Source: Wuchereria bancrofti
Taxonomy: Eukaryota > Nematoda > Chromadorea > Rhabditida > Onchocercidae
Assembly: GCA_005281725.1 (NCBI GenBank)
Contig: SSBO01000012.1
Coordinates: 20,287,060-20,351,059 of the forward strand
Reading direction: 5' to 3'
DNA: 64,000 nucleotides
Under the pieces are notes generated by a model. The model saw only the letters and a program-made list of their open reading frames with translations, was not told the origin of the DNA and did no database searches. Every line of letters begins with the position of its first letter. Position 1 is the stretch's first letter. The position numbers were made by a program, and so were the translations under genes. Shown here piece by piece: positions 19,501 to 30,812 of this stretch.

Positions 19501-22500
19501 CACATGAAATATATTAGAAAAATAAATTTTGGAATGGGAAGTAGAGGAGCGTTTTGTTATAGTTGTAGTACATTTTAATTTCTCACTTCTTTTATTGTTG
19601 GAGTTTTACGTGATTTCACAATTTAGAAGTTAGAAATAATTTTTTGAGGCGATCATGATTTTCCTCAATCAATAATCATTTAACTAAAATTCTGATTTGT
19701 TTCATGACTATCTTGTCATCAAAAGGCGTATTGCATTATATGTTTTTTTAACATACAACTTTAATATTTCATGTCTTATTTGGAAGTGAAGTATTTTAAA
19801 ATTAGATTTAATACCGGTTATAGTAGCTTGCATGATAATGTTGATGAATTTCAGGATTCTTCATCATCATTCCATGCAACAGGTGTTCGGTGATTGTACG
19901 AGCCGTGCTGCTACTAACTGCTAACTGTTGTTGTGCATTTTTTCCCCATAAAACTGTTCTTTTTTCAAGCATTTCGGACAACTATTTTCATGAAGACAGT
20001 GCTTTTTTTTACATCATATATACAATGTTATATATGAAAACAAACTGTGCTTTTCCCCTAGCCAACGATGTTAGAAATACCGACAAAATGAACTGGCATT
20101 GAATTGAATAATCCAGAAAGATGCATCAGGAAGCAAAAGCAAATAAAAATGAAAACTTTAATAATTTCAAAACAGGCATGGAAGGAAATAAGAATTAGAA
20201 ATTCTGTGCAGGACAGAATTGGAGAAAAGTAATAGCGCTTGCTTGAACGAAACCTAAATAGTGTAAAATTGACGATTAAATCTCAGCTGTTAACTCTGAA
20301 AGATAGTAAAAGTGGTGGATGAATTTGCATTGTTTTTGACATATTTGGTAATGGTACTATATTGGTTCTGGTACTATATTACAATTGGTTCTGGCATGGT
20401 TAAGCCGTCACAAATGTCAATGTTAAGGCTTACAATGCAAATGAGACTGATAACTCATCACTGTTACACGGAGTTACACATCACTGCTTCACATAATTTT
20501 ATATAAATCAATTAACTGTACTAATTCTTCAATGGAAATTCGGATGTGACATCGCCTTGTCCGGAACTGTGGTGTGTATCGTGGTGGGTGTACATAGTGT
20601 ATGTGATTGCTTGCAGCAGGCTTGTACAATCACTGGATGATCCCTATTTAATAAGCTACTAATTACTGAAGATGTTTTATTTTTGTTTATTTTAGGATTA
20701 GAAGGTGATGATGAAGGTACGACAGGCAAAAGTAGTGCTAGCACAATGGTAACGTCCAGGAAGAAGGGCAGTTTGCCTAGTAAGGCATTATTAGATGCCA
20801 AAAAACGCACTGGTATGTCTATCTTTTTATAGCTGCGACTTTTTCTAGTCTATAATTTCTTATTATATTTCAAATTGTTATTTGTAAAGGAGATAAGCTG
20901 CTAGTGAACTGTAGTTTTGCTTTATTTATGCTGTGGTGATTTCTAACCTTTTTGTCATTGTAAAGCATTATTAGATGCCAAAAAAAAAAAAAACGATTCG
21001 GTATGTGCTCTTTTTATAGCTAAACTATTTAAAATTTTTATTATTATAGCTGTTCCAACAAATGTGCCAAAAGTATCAGCAATTAATACTTCACTTCCTG
21101 TCTCATCTACACCGTTTGCTGATAAAAAACCTGTTTCAAACACTCCTGCAAGTAAGTCATACATTTTTAATATTTTGTTCTTGATACAATAAATCCTTAT
21201 TAACTTTACTTTCCAGCTAAAAAAAGTAAGTGTTCATCATTTGCATATTTTTTCACATTGTTAATGTATTGTTAATATTAATTACTTAATCTAATCTTAG
21301 TGATTTATAGGAGTCATGATGAGCAATACATTTATGGATGCTCTGATGGATCCAGGACATAAGAAAGCTCCTCCAAAGCAAACTAAAAAGCGATCGACGT
21401 TGAATTTGAAACCATCGACTTCCGTTATACCGAGTGTTATGGTTAGTTGCTTCCTTTATATATTAAGATTTTTGAATTTTAAGTTGAGGTATCTAGTGGT
21501 TCGTGTTATTAAACAAAACTTTTGAATCAACTAGTTCGGTCGTATAGAGTTGCTAATGACTGATTTTATTAAATTTTGCTAAGATTGGGCTAATTCACAG
21601 CTGCATGAATTATTAAATTAGTGGAAGTTATGATTGAATATCATGCATTCCTAGGTTACAAAGTAATTTTGTCTTCTTTTTTAAAACTCCTAGATCTTTA
21701 TAGACGAGAGTAAAAGTTGCCACATCGATTTTACGCATAGTGATAATTTGTGATTATATTCGAACTCTAATTTTGATTTTCATTTAACAACAATTCTTTT
21801 TAGGAGGGACTATATAGTGATACGTCAAAATCGCTTAATAAAGAAAAACAAGATGAGGGATCGATAGAAGAAAAAAAAGAATTGGTAGTGGAAGAACCAA
21901 ACATTGTACCAATTGGTAATCGAAAGATACGTTTTGCTGATGAAAATGGACAGGAACTTGTTGAAGTTCGGTATTTTGAAGTAGAAGAGGGTGAAAGATG
22001 TTAGTTTTTTCTTCTCATAATTGCTGTATTTTAAATCTACGAGTAGGATTAATTATATTAGAAAAATATAATTGTCTTAATTATATTAGAAAAATATAAA
22101 TAATTATTAGAAAAATATAACTGTTTTTTGCATGATTGAAGAACCAAACATTGTGTTAGTTAGTTCATTCTCTAACGTAGAAACAGAACTTTAACTTGTA
22201 ATTACTTTTATTTCAATAATATATTTGTTCTTAATATTGTTGGTTTGAATTTACTTAGCTGATTCTTATAAGACCCATCAGATCGAATAGCAATTTTAAA
22301 GTTCAAATTCCAGTAAATGTTAGCAAATTGTCGTCTGAAGACATGAAGCACCTCGAAATGCAACGTGAACGAACATTTATGAAAGAACAACGCAGCCTAC
22401 ATATAACTGAATTTGGCTTCAATTCTGGTCGTTCGGAAGGAATCACTCATATTCCAGTATGGCCAACTTTTGATGTTTTTTTAAATTTTCAAATGTGATT

Positions 22501-25193
22501 TTAATATTGAGGAATGTTTAAAGATTATTAAGATTTCCAGTACTTTCAAATGTTGTTAAAAATCTTAGTAGTTATTGAACTTTGGAATTGTAGAGTTCTA
22601 CATTTATTTGCAACATGTATTGAATTGATCTTTTCATGTCAATATGGTGGGTAGGTAGGCTGACAAAGTTTATTTTACAATTCATGACCCCTGATATTGT
22701 GTAGGACTTCAACTTCTCAGAAATTAATTAGTGTTGTAATGAGTAAGATCAACTTTTTTGTAGCTGATTTTTTTCTTAAATTTTCAGTGGAAATTGATAC
22801 CGCTTACGGATGCTGTATTTTTTGAACGTCGAGGTTCGCAGAGTGAAGCGAAAAAAATTGAGGAAGAACGGCAAAAGACTATTATGATGCCATTTTATGA
22901 TCCCTCGTTGTAAGTTTTATTTTGTTACTATGTAAAACATGGGGAGGTATGGACAAAATATTGCTTCTGGTTTTTCGCAGTCGTTGTTTGAAAGTTTAAA
23001 ATGATAATTTTTAGGCCAGCCGAATTGGCGGATGCTGAGCCAGAGTTGTTAACTGGTACTATATTACCACCAACCGAAATACCTTTGGAATCTGAAGCCG
23101 ATGATGAAGACCTTAATCAGGTAATTTTCTGAACTTAATTTATTAATACATAATTTCAAGTCATGTAAGTCTCAGCATTTTTGTTGTGTATTAAATATTT
23201 GATATTTTTTAGGATGCTGCTACCGCTGCTGGAGGTTCAGCAAGTCAAAATCAGAGTGAAGGAAAAGAAATAGATGTCCAAGTAAGTGACCAATTTTATT
23301 AAATTCGTTACATGTGTATTTTAATTTCAAAAGTTTTAAGGATAGTTGTTCTTGAATTAATATTTAATTCTTATCTATTAAAAGCATATATGAATGAAAG
23401 CAATGAAATTTTTGCAGAAATTAATGACTGAACTAAAAAAGAAGGGCCTTGTTGGTTCAAGTTCAGATTTAGCAAGCATACTCAATAAAGTATCTTCAAC
23501 TACTTCTGCTGTTACTGGTACAATAGCAACATCAGCTCCTTCCGCATCACAACTCCCTGTGACCACAACTCCAACGTATGCTCAGTTAACAACACATTCC
23601 GTCGTTCCAAATATTCTGAATATGTCTTTACCGCCACCTCGTTTCACTCATGGGTATTAAATTTTTTTTTTTTTTTTTCAAGTTTTATCATAAAAATATT
23701 TTCTTTAAAAGTTCGTGTAGAACTACATAGTTCGTTTTGATATTCCATTTTAAACTATCAAAAATTTTGGCCTAACGTTTTAGTTCTTTTTAGACTTCCA
23801 ATGCCACCTGTATTATCAGGTGGTCAATATATACTTCCGGTTCAGCAACAGCAACCTCTTCTGAATGGTCCAGTTCCAGCTGGAGTTACACCAACAATAG
23901 GTGTGGATTTGACTACTCAAAGTGGTCCATCTACATCTGAAGCTCCATCTTATGGTGCTTACGGCCGTACTGGTAAGCTTCCTATTTGTATTAATTTTGA
24001 AATTTCTGAATCCTTCCAATTATTGACGTCAACACTGTGCAGCAGTGAAATGAAAAATCAGAAGTGTAAAGATTACTAAGATATATTGTGTTGTTTTTAA
24101 TAAACATCTTTTTACAGTAGTCAAACAGTGCACATTTTATCAGTCGGGTACGTGTAGTTACGGTACAAGATGCAGATTTGCGCATGGTGATGAACCGACT
24201 GCGGGTACCCAAGGGTACAATTACAGTGATGAACGAGGACGAAGCTTTAGACGCGGTGGTCAGTCGTTTAGAGGTGGTTCACGTCGAGGCGGAGCGGACG
24301 GATATAGGTAAGATTGTGTATTACTGAAGTATTCAAATAATCATAATGATAAATTGTATGAGAATGAAAATATTTTTAAAGTTTAAAAGTAATTGACAGA
24401 ATTTAACAGCAATTTCTTCATTTCTGAACAAGCTATCTAACGAGTTGTTTAAGCCTTATTTAATAATCATATAAGCTACGATGAGCTAAGAAAAATCAAC
24501 TACTATAGCTCGGTTTTAGACGTGGACGTGGTGGACCTTCATTGGGTCGTAGAGGATTTTATGATCGTGACAGAGAAAGAGATCGTGACAGGGAACGAGA
24601 GTATGACTATGATCGTCGTGTACATGAACGTTATGGAAGGAGACGCAGAAGAAGTTCGTCGAGATCAAGAAGCAGAAGCCGATCAAGGTTGTTATTCTTG
24701 TGTTGTTATTATGCTTTCTTGAGATTTGTTAAAAGAATCAAATTATTAGAAAAAAAGTAATATTTATTTGCGCAAGAAAGACAGCGTCTATAGATTTCTC
24801 ATTATCGTATGTTGGTTTTTTTCCAGGTCAAGGTCAGCGAGTCCGTTGGAAAGACGACCATATTCACCTGATCGTCGTAGACGTGGTAGCCCACGTGCAA
24901 TGCATGAATGCGAGCAAGAGGAACATTTCGAAAGACGATTAAGAGGAGATGATCGAGAACGAAATGATCAGCATGTTGTCTGTGTTGAAAATCAACTGAC
25001 TGATATCAAACCACAGTTGCAAGAACATCATCTTAGAACAGAAGCACAATGTGATATGGAAACTCGGAAGAGCATGGAATCAGTGACAAATGCGGATCAG
25101 CGTAAATCACCCCCTGAAGATCCACTACCGTCCACAAAACCAACTGAGGGCGTTCGAGCAGTTGCTACTGATTCTCCTGCAAGTCCAACCTAA
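13501..25193 (+). CDS. PNUTS/PPP1R10-type nuclear PP1-targeting protein
   Basis: Nuclear regulatory subunit targeting protein phosphatase 1 to the transcription machinery (family knowledge). Exons: 13501-13749, 14155-14277, 15042-15389, 16726-16818, 17176-17340, 17441-17559, 17803-17947, 18364-18469, 18592-19089, 20696-20812, 21050-21151, 21217-21225, 21311-21441, 21804-21999, 22314-22456, 22788-22909, 23015-23120, 23213-23281, 23418-23653, 23794-23972, 24118-24307, 24520-24687, 24827-25193. They sum to 1326 codons plus stop with every junction in phase. Seen: a TFIIS N-terminal (LW)-like domain at about residues 366-450, then KFRSTGLE, which matches vertebrate PNUTS from memory; the RVxF-type motif KIRF at about 776-779, followed by [13 protein letters not shown]; a CCCH finger C-x7-C-x5-C-x3-H (about 1090-1108); RGG/RG repeats; and an RS/RD-rich tail. 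Odd: about 365 residues precede the TFIIS-like domain, where vertebrate PNUTS has under 100. Bases 15303-15347 inside exon 3 could be a 45-nt in-frame intron. Confidence 0.92.
20781..21021 (+). repeat. Partial duplication of an exon end within the next PNUTS intron
   Basis: The 3' end of exon 10 with its donor and about 20 intron bases (20781-20834) recurs at 20961-21021: both contain GCATTATTAGATGCCAAAAA, a GGTATGT donor and CTTTTTATAGCT. The second copy carries an expanded A-run and lacks an adjacent proper acceptor, so it looks like a pseudo-exon. Confidence 0.75.
21217..21225 (+). other. 9-nt microexon of the PNUTS-type gene
   Basis: CTAAAAAAA lies between TTTCCAG and GTAAGTG and fits phase 1 on both sides, adding Thr-Lys-Lys before [12 protein letters not shown]. 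Skipping it also preserves frame, so it may be alternatively spliced. Confidence 0.6.
22051..22120. repeat. Short tandem repeat of about 25 bp in a PNUTS intron
   Basis: Three imperfect copies of a unit containing ATTAGAAAAATATAA. Confidence 0.7.
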
Positions 25194-26217
25194 GATTAGG
25201 ATAAAATTTTTTATGGAAATGGTGATATTTTTTTTTATGAAGGTATGTTCAATAATTGTGTTGCATATTTTTGAAATTTGTAGAAGTGTGGGTTTTTATA
25301 TGCTTATGTTATACATATATAGGTATATTTTTTTTTTTTTTTTGAAAAGTGTTAATATTTAATAATAGAGATCGTTTTCAATTGAATTCGACACATATTT
25401 CATGAAAATATCCAGATTTTCCAATCATAAATGCTATTTCTGATGTATGAATATCCATTTGTTATCTCAAGTTTAAGTAAATGGCAGTAAGTCGTAATTT
25501 TATTATCCACCAAAGTCTATTTTCTGATAAATCTAAGCAGAAATTTGATTTAAATTAAATAACAGGGATTTTAAGAACAAAAAATGTTCAGAGCAAAGTA
25601 TGAAATATTTCAATTTTCTCTTTTGAATTGATTCGTATACTTTTAATGATTCATGATGATTGTACAGGCGTTAAACCTTTATCTATTCCTTCACCTATTA
25701 TAATTATACTGTACTGGTTTTAAAATATGTTGCTACTTTTTTGTAATTGTTAAGACATTTCTTTCCTTTTTTTTTTTTCTTGTTTCATTTCGCTACTTCT
25801 TAGTCGCACTGGTTTGTTGATTACCTAATAACAAAACTGCATAGAAATTGTATTTGTACTTGGTTGTGGATTCATAAATGACTCTTAGCGCCGTCACTCC
25901 ACTCTTTAAATGGATGACTAATTACTGCCCAATTTATTGATGAATTATTCAATATTTTTCTTCCGCTTCTTTTTTTTCTTTGTCATCTGGATGAATGTCT
26001 GATTTAGTAAAATGTGATCCTACTTTCATTAATAAAATAAAAAAAACATTTGTAATTGTCGCAATTGTAAACAACATTTGTAATAGAACAACTGTAAACA
26101 AATTTTCAACATTTGAAGAAATAAAAATTAATTAGCATACTTTCGAAATATCGATACACTGTTTTTAATGTTAAACCGATAAAAAGCTTACGAGAGATTC
26201 TTGATCTCATTTTGACT
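25194..26217 (+). other. 3' UTR and downstream spacer of the PNUTS-type gene
   Basis: AT-rich, no further coding exon seen. AATAAAATAAAA at about 26031-26042 is a candidate polyadenylation signal. Confidence 0.45.
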
Positions 26218-26430
26218 TTAATGAATTCTATATGAATCTTTTTCTTCAGGATCTATTTTGCGTAAAGAATTATTTTTCTCAGAAGATCGAGATGCTGTTT
26301 TCTTTTTTGTTTTAAACAAAAATGGACTGAAATCATTGGGCAGTATAGTTATACTGTTAACAATTTGATTGATTAGTCTTTTACTAAGTTTTAATTTATA
26401 ATTTATTCTTCTGAATAATTTGCCGGACAT
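26218..26430 (-). CDS. Short open frame of doubtful status (70 codons)
   Basis: An ATG-started frame giving a Lys/Ser/Arg-rich product ending KIDPEEKDSYRIH. An acceptor-like TTATTCAG lies inside it (exon would start near 26412). I do not recognise it. It could be a terminal exon or 3' UTR of the cysteine-rich gene at 27300-28186: that gene has a strong donor (CCG|GTATGT, near 27350), but the phase would give only Lys-Asn-Lys-Leu then stop here. It may equally be chance. Confidence 0.2.
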   Translation of the reverse strand: MSGKLFRRINYKLKLSKRLINQIVNSITILPNDFSPFLFKTKKKTASRSSEKNNSLRKIDPEEKDSYRIH

Positions 26431-27299
26431 TAATATGTTGATTTTAATTAAAACCAGATTTGTTTATTTGATCGTTATTCAAACATCATGGACAGGTTAT
26501 AAAATTTATGGCAAAATTTATTACGAATAATGAAACATGCATGATTTATTCTTTACAAATCATTAATATTTTAGATGATTGAAGTATAAATTTACTGGAA
26601 CTTCACTTTTTTTTATAGAAATACTTAAAGCGCATTAAGTCAAGCTGAAATTCTGAAATTTCAACTTTAACACTTTCCAGTATTTACATCAGAAATTTCC
26701 TGAATCACAGTTTTTTTTTCCCGAATGTTAACTTCTGTTATTGATTATAACTGAGTGTTAACCTGAGTTTAGCAACAGCAATCCTGAAATGCATTATCCG
26801 GTAATAATTTGAATTCTATTAGTTAGTTATTAAAGATTAGTGCCAAGATAAAATCATTACCAATGCATTCGACTTTTAAAATTTTAAATACAATTTGATA
26901 ATTTATGATGATAAATTATAGTAAAATTCGATACAAAATAATTTGAGTACCTGGATTTAATGTGTTTAGGTCTAACAGCAAATGAATAATATACCAAATA
27001 AGCTAATTAAAGTAATACTAATGCATGAATAATGATTTTATGTTTTTTTTTTTTTTTTTTTTTATGGAATATCTCGAAAATAAAATTGTGGTGCTATCAA
27101 AAGTTAACTATATCAATTAATTAATACCATAAATGTTTTCTTGATTGGTACACCATTAGTAGCACGCCTACGGTTATTCTTCTGAAATTGTTGCACTTTA
27201 TACTAAATCGAATTTTCAAAAAAAGAAAAAAGCATACTTAAAATTTGATTAATTATGGAATTATTGAAAGTTTGTATTAAAAAGTAATTAAATACAGTG

Positions 27300-28186
27300 C
27301 TAAATATACATATAATTATTTATTGCCATATTTATTTTTGTGACACATACCGGTGAGCGTTTGTCACGTAGCAAATGTCCTCCTAAAAGCTCCATGATAC
27401 TTCGCTTTTTACGCCTCTGACCACTGCCGCATCCCTCGGTACCGCAACTTCCTCCGCCACACCCACCACATCCGCAACACGATTGGTTACACTGTTGACA
27501 ACATGTTTTGCAACAGCTGAAAAAAAATGTTTCCTTGCGATCATTTCATGCTCAACTTTTATTATGAGCTCTCTGTAATATCTTTGACAATTTTAGGAGA
27601 ATAACGATTGAAAAAATGGAATAATATCAAAGTACGTAATGACACTTTGTCGTAAGACATTCATAGCTACTTGAATTTGCTCAAACTTTGCAATTGGATA
27701 CTTATAAATATATCTTTTTATGTTTTTATATAATGAAAAAGATTAAAAAGACTGTTATTAGTAATTCTGATAGAAAACAAACGTTGTAACTGTGGTACAT
27801 GAGTTGCAACATGATCGCTGGCAACAACCACATCCACATCCACATCCGCATCCGCATCCGCACCCACACCCACACCCACAACTACCACCGCAACTTGCTC
27901 CACCACAACTGCGCCTTGTTCGTCCACCTCCATCTGCATTGTGCTCCAGCTCATGTTTCATTTTTGAATCAGAAGTTGGAATTAGAGAATCATGTTGAAT
28001 TTCAGTTTCCACATCTGCTAATCTGATGGCATCATCTAGAACAGTTGCAAATTCACCATCGATTTCTAGATTTGGAGTAGTTGCGCGATCATTCTTCAGT
28101 CTAGGCGCAGTTGTTGTTTTAGCCCTTGTTAGATGTGTGTTGATGGAAGCACTTAAGATCAGGAGACCTATAAACCAATTCCGCAT
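27300..28186 (-). CDS. Secreted (Cys-Gly)n cysteine-rich precursor, paralogue A
   Basis: Unrecognised family. Exon 1 is 28186-27783, exon 2 27516-27300; donor AC|GTTTGT and acceptor TTTTCAG agree in phase 2, giving 206 residues. Order: signal peptide (1 to about 22, MRNWFIGLLILSASIN); an acidic propeptide without cysteine; cleavage site RTRR at 89-92; a core from 93 to about 168 with about 30 cysteines, including nine alternating Cys-Gly pairs, CCQRSCC and CCKTCCQQC; a second basic site RRKKR at about 169-173; then SIMELLGGHLLRDKR. The core is bracketed by furin-type sites, so a mature peptide of about 80 residues is inferred. If exon 1 were not spliced, it would end after FVFYQNY. Exon 2 may instead splice at CCG|GTATGT. 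The gene shares design and orientation with the gene at 30813-31757. Start chosen as the first ATG after the acceptor at 28226. Confidence 0.7.
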
Positions 28187-28218
28187 TCTGGACAACAGAA
28201 CTTGTATTTCTATCAGTT

Positions 28219-28230
28219 GTTTTTTCTGAA
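28219..28230 (-). promoter_or_regulatory. Probable trans-splice acceptor of cysteine-rich gene A
   Basis: TAATTTTCAG on the minus strand ends about 40 bases before the start ATG at 28186 with no upstream exon seen; the sister gene has the same arrangement. Confidence 0.5.
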
Positions 28231-30143
28231 AATTAATAATCACTGGGATTTTCTTTTCTTTTTTTTTTGTGTGTAAAATTATTTCTAAGTAAAATTGAAA
28301 AATAGGAAAATAAGAGATATGAAAGATTTGTGGATGGATAAAAGTTGCAATTAACTTGAATGATTTCCACTGATTTTTGTTGGTTCCTTTTATATGGAAT
28401 GTTTTAATTATAATGGAAGCTTATTTTATCTTCTCACCATTATCAATTTTAATGTTGTTTTGATGAAATAAGCCAGTCTTAAAATTTTACATTTACCTTT
28501 TCAATTATCATACACTTAAGCATCAAAGATGCTATAATCGTTAATATCCCAATCTGGATTTGGTATTCATCATTGTCATTGTCGTTGCTGTTGCTGTTGT
28601 CGTTATTGTTGTTGTTGTTGTTGTTATTATTATTGTTATTATTGCTAATTATTATTGTTATTCTTTCTTATCTATCATTTATTATTTTTGTTACGGTTAT
28701 TTAATATTTATTTTACAAATGAGGTAAACAGATGATGAAAAGGATGTGTTAATAGTTAAAAAGAGAAAAAATAAACAAATAAATGAATAAATATCTAAGC
28801 CAAACAACAAACAAATAAGTTCATAAAATTAAATTATGGAATAATTAGGGCAACAGTCATTATTAACTGAATATATTTCTTTCTTTCATTTATTCCCAAA
28901 TGCTTTAATTTCCGAATATTACTGATTTATAATTAATAAATGCAATTTATTTTTAAATCAAAATTTTAAATTGAAATAAAACAAAATTCAAATACTGAAA
29001 AAATAATTGTAAATTCTTTAAAAGTAGAAGAGTGAGAAAATTTTATTTGATTATCTGTTGTAATTTCTTTTTTACACCATTTTATCTGTTAAAAGAATTC
29101 AAATAGCTGAAATTTCTTCAAATATCAAATATCAAATATTAGCAGCTTTAGAAGATTAGAATTAACTAGTTGGGATTTTTGGATTAAAATAATACCAACA
29201 TGTAACAAGCAAAAATTTATACTTCATATTAATATCAATAAGAAGTAACTGATTAATTAGATTAAAGTTAGTCAGAACTAATTGTAATTTTTAGTTAATT
29301 AAAATTAATTTGAAGTTTAATTGTTGAAAAAAAGATGAAAAACAACTTCTAACTTTTTCATCATTACATTCTTTTGCATTAATGGTTTGATTTTAAACTA
29401 AACGTGCGTTTATTTCAGTTTGTATCCAAAATTTAAAACTTGATAAAAGAGATGTGATGCTGTTGCGGTTAGTAAATTGTGTTTATTTGTATTTACTTGA
29501 TAAATAAGCACATAAGATTTGTTTTACAGAAGTAAAATTGATTTAAATTTAGTTCAAATTTCAACTAATAAAGAGAAATGATTGAATTTCGTTTTCTCAG
29601 CAATGAAATATGATCTATAAAAATTTTTCAGAAATTCGAACTAAAAAATATAAAATTTACATGAATTCCATAAAGAAGAATATTGTATATAAGAGATTTA
29701 TTTTCAAAAATAGCAAAAGTTTAAATACAAAAGATTCGATTTTTGTGTCCTATTTCTTTTGCTAAATAATAAACTATAAAACAAACATTTATTTAATATT
29801 GCTTCGGAGAGAAAGTACTTAGTTTCAGTTCGAAGTGCTTAAAGATATGTAATATAAAATCATTTGGTTAAATTTCACTTATCGAGTTCCTTCTCACTAA
29901 TTAACTGAAATTAACGAACTGTTTTGTTAGGTTTGTTCATATGTTAAGTTATTTTTCCCTTAACCTTTATTTACAGTTTGCTGACCTTTATAGAATATTT
30001 TACTCTTTCAAAAATTAATTGCATGAATTATGTTTTTAAGACAAGAAGGCATATTGGATAGAAAAAGTTTATGTTTAAAAAAAAAGCTAAATGGAAATAC
30101 AATATATGTTGAATTGAATTTTGTTTAATATTACATCATAAGT
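28231..30143. other. Spacer between the two cysteine-rich genes
   Basis: AT-rich and without supported exons on either strand. It contains a GTT/ATT trinucleotide tract at 28571-28660. Confidence 0.6.
28571..28660. repeat. (GTT/ATT)n trinucleotide repeat
   Basis: About 90 bases of imperfect TTG/TTA triplets. Confidence 0.9.
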
Positions 30144-30527
30144 ATTGAATACATTCATTATCTTTAACTTCATTATCAAATGATTAAAAATTATCACTAC
30201 AGGATAATATTGGCAGATAAGTTTTTATAAAACAGAAAGAAAATATTGGCAGGTAAGTTTTTATGAAACAGAAAGAAAATATTGGCAGGTAAGTTTTTAT
30301 GAAACAGAAAGAAAATATTGGCAGGTAAGTTTTTATGAAACAGAAAGAAAATATTGGCAGGTAAGTTTTTATGAAACAGAAAGAAAATATTGGCAGGTAA
30401 GTTTTTATGAAACAGAAAGAATATCAGGAGTTTTATAACATATGCTGAATACATTCATTATCTTTAATTTCATTATCAAATGATTAGTAATTATCACCAC
30501 AAGGTAATATTGGCAGGTAAGTTTTTT
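30144..30527. repeat. 36-bp tandem array with splice-donor-like core, inside a 300-bp-offset direct repeat
   Basis: Six units of 36 bp run from about 30205 to 30422, each with AATATTGGCAGGTAAGTTTT or a close variant, so CAG|GTAAGT recurs every 36 bases (first unit CAGATAAGT). The flank 30144-30227 is repeated at 30444-30527 with an exact 300-base offset (both include ACATTCATTATCTTTAA and CATTATCAAATGATTA). Degenerate units continue to about 30570. Because 36 is a multiple of 3, a repetitive frame stays open on the minus strand; I do not call it a gene. Confidence 0.9.
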
Positions 30528-30812
30528 TCTAAATAGACAATATTGGCAGGTAGCTTTCTATGAAATGGACAATACTGATAGGAAAGCCTCGGTGAGATTT
30601 AAATAATATTAGTGAATAAGGTAAGTTTTATAAAACTATAGGATTTTTTTTCATACTTCAATTGAAGGACTAAAAATTCATATTTTTTCAAGAGAGAGAA
30701 AAAAAACTTTGAAAGAAAATTATACCAAAGTTACATTTAGTTTTTCATCAAAAGAATATTTTAAAGTAAGTTTCATTTATAATTGCAAGAGTTACAAATA
30801 ATTTTATGATAT

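Noticed and set aside
27792..28229. Plus-strand His/Pro- and His/Ile-repeat frames
   Set aside because: Antisense shadows of the (Cys-Gly)n coding repeat.
30205..30422. CRISPR-like regular repeat
   Set aside because: 36-bp units abut directly with no unique spacers, and the genome is eukaryotic.
30197..30454. Minus-strand frame of repeated FFLFHKNLPANI units
   Set aside because: Pure by-product of the 36-bp tandem array; no ATG context, splice partner or family likeness.
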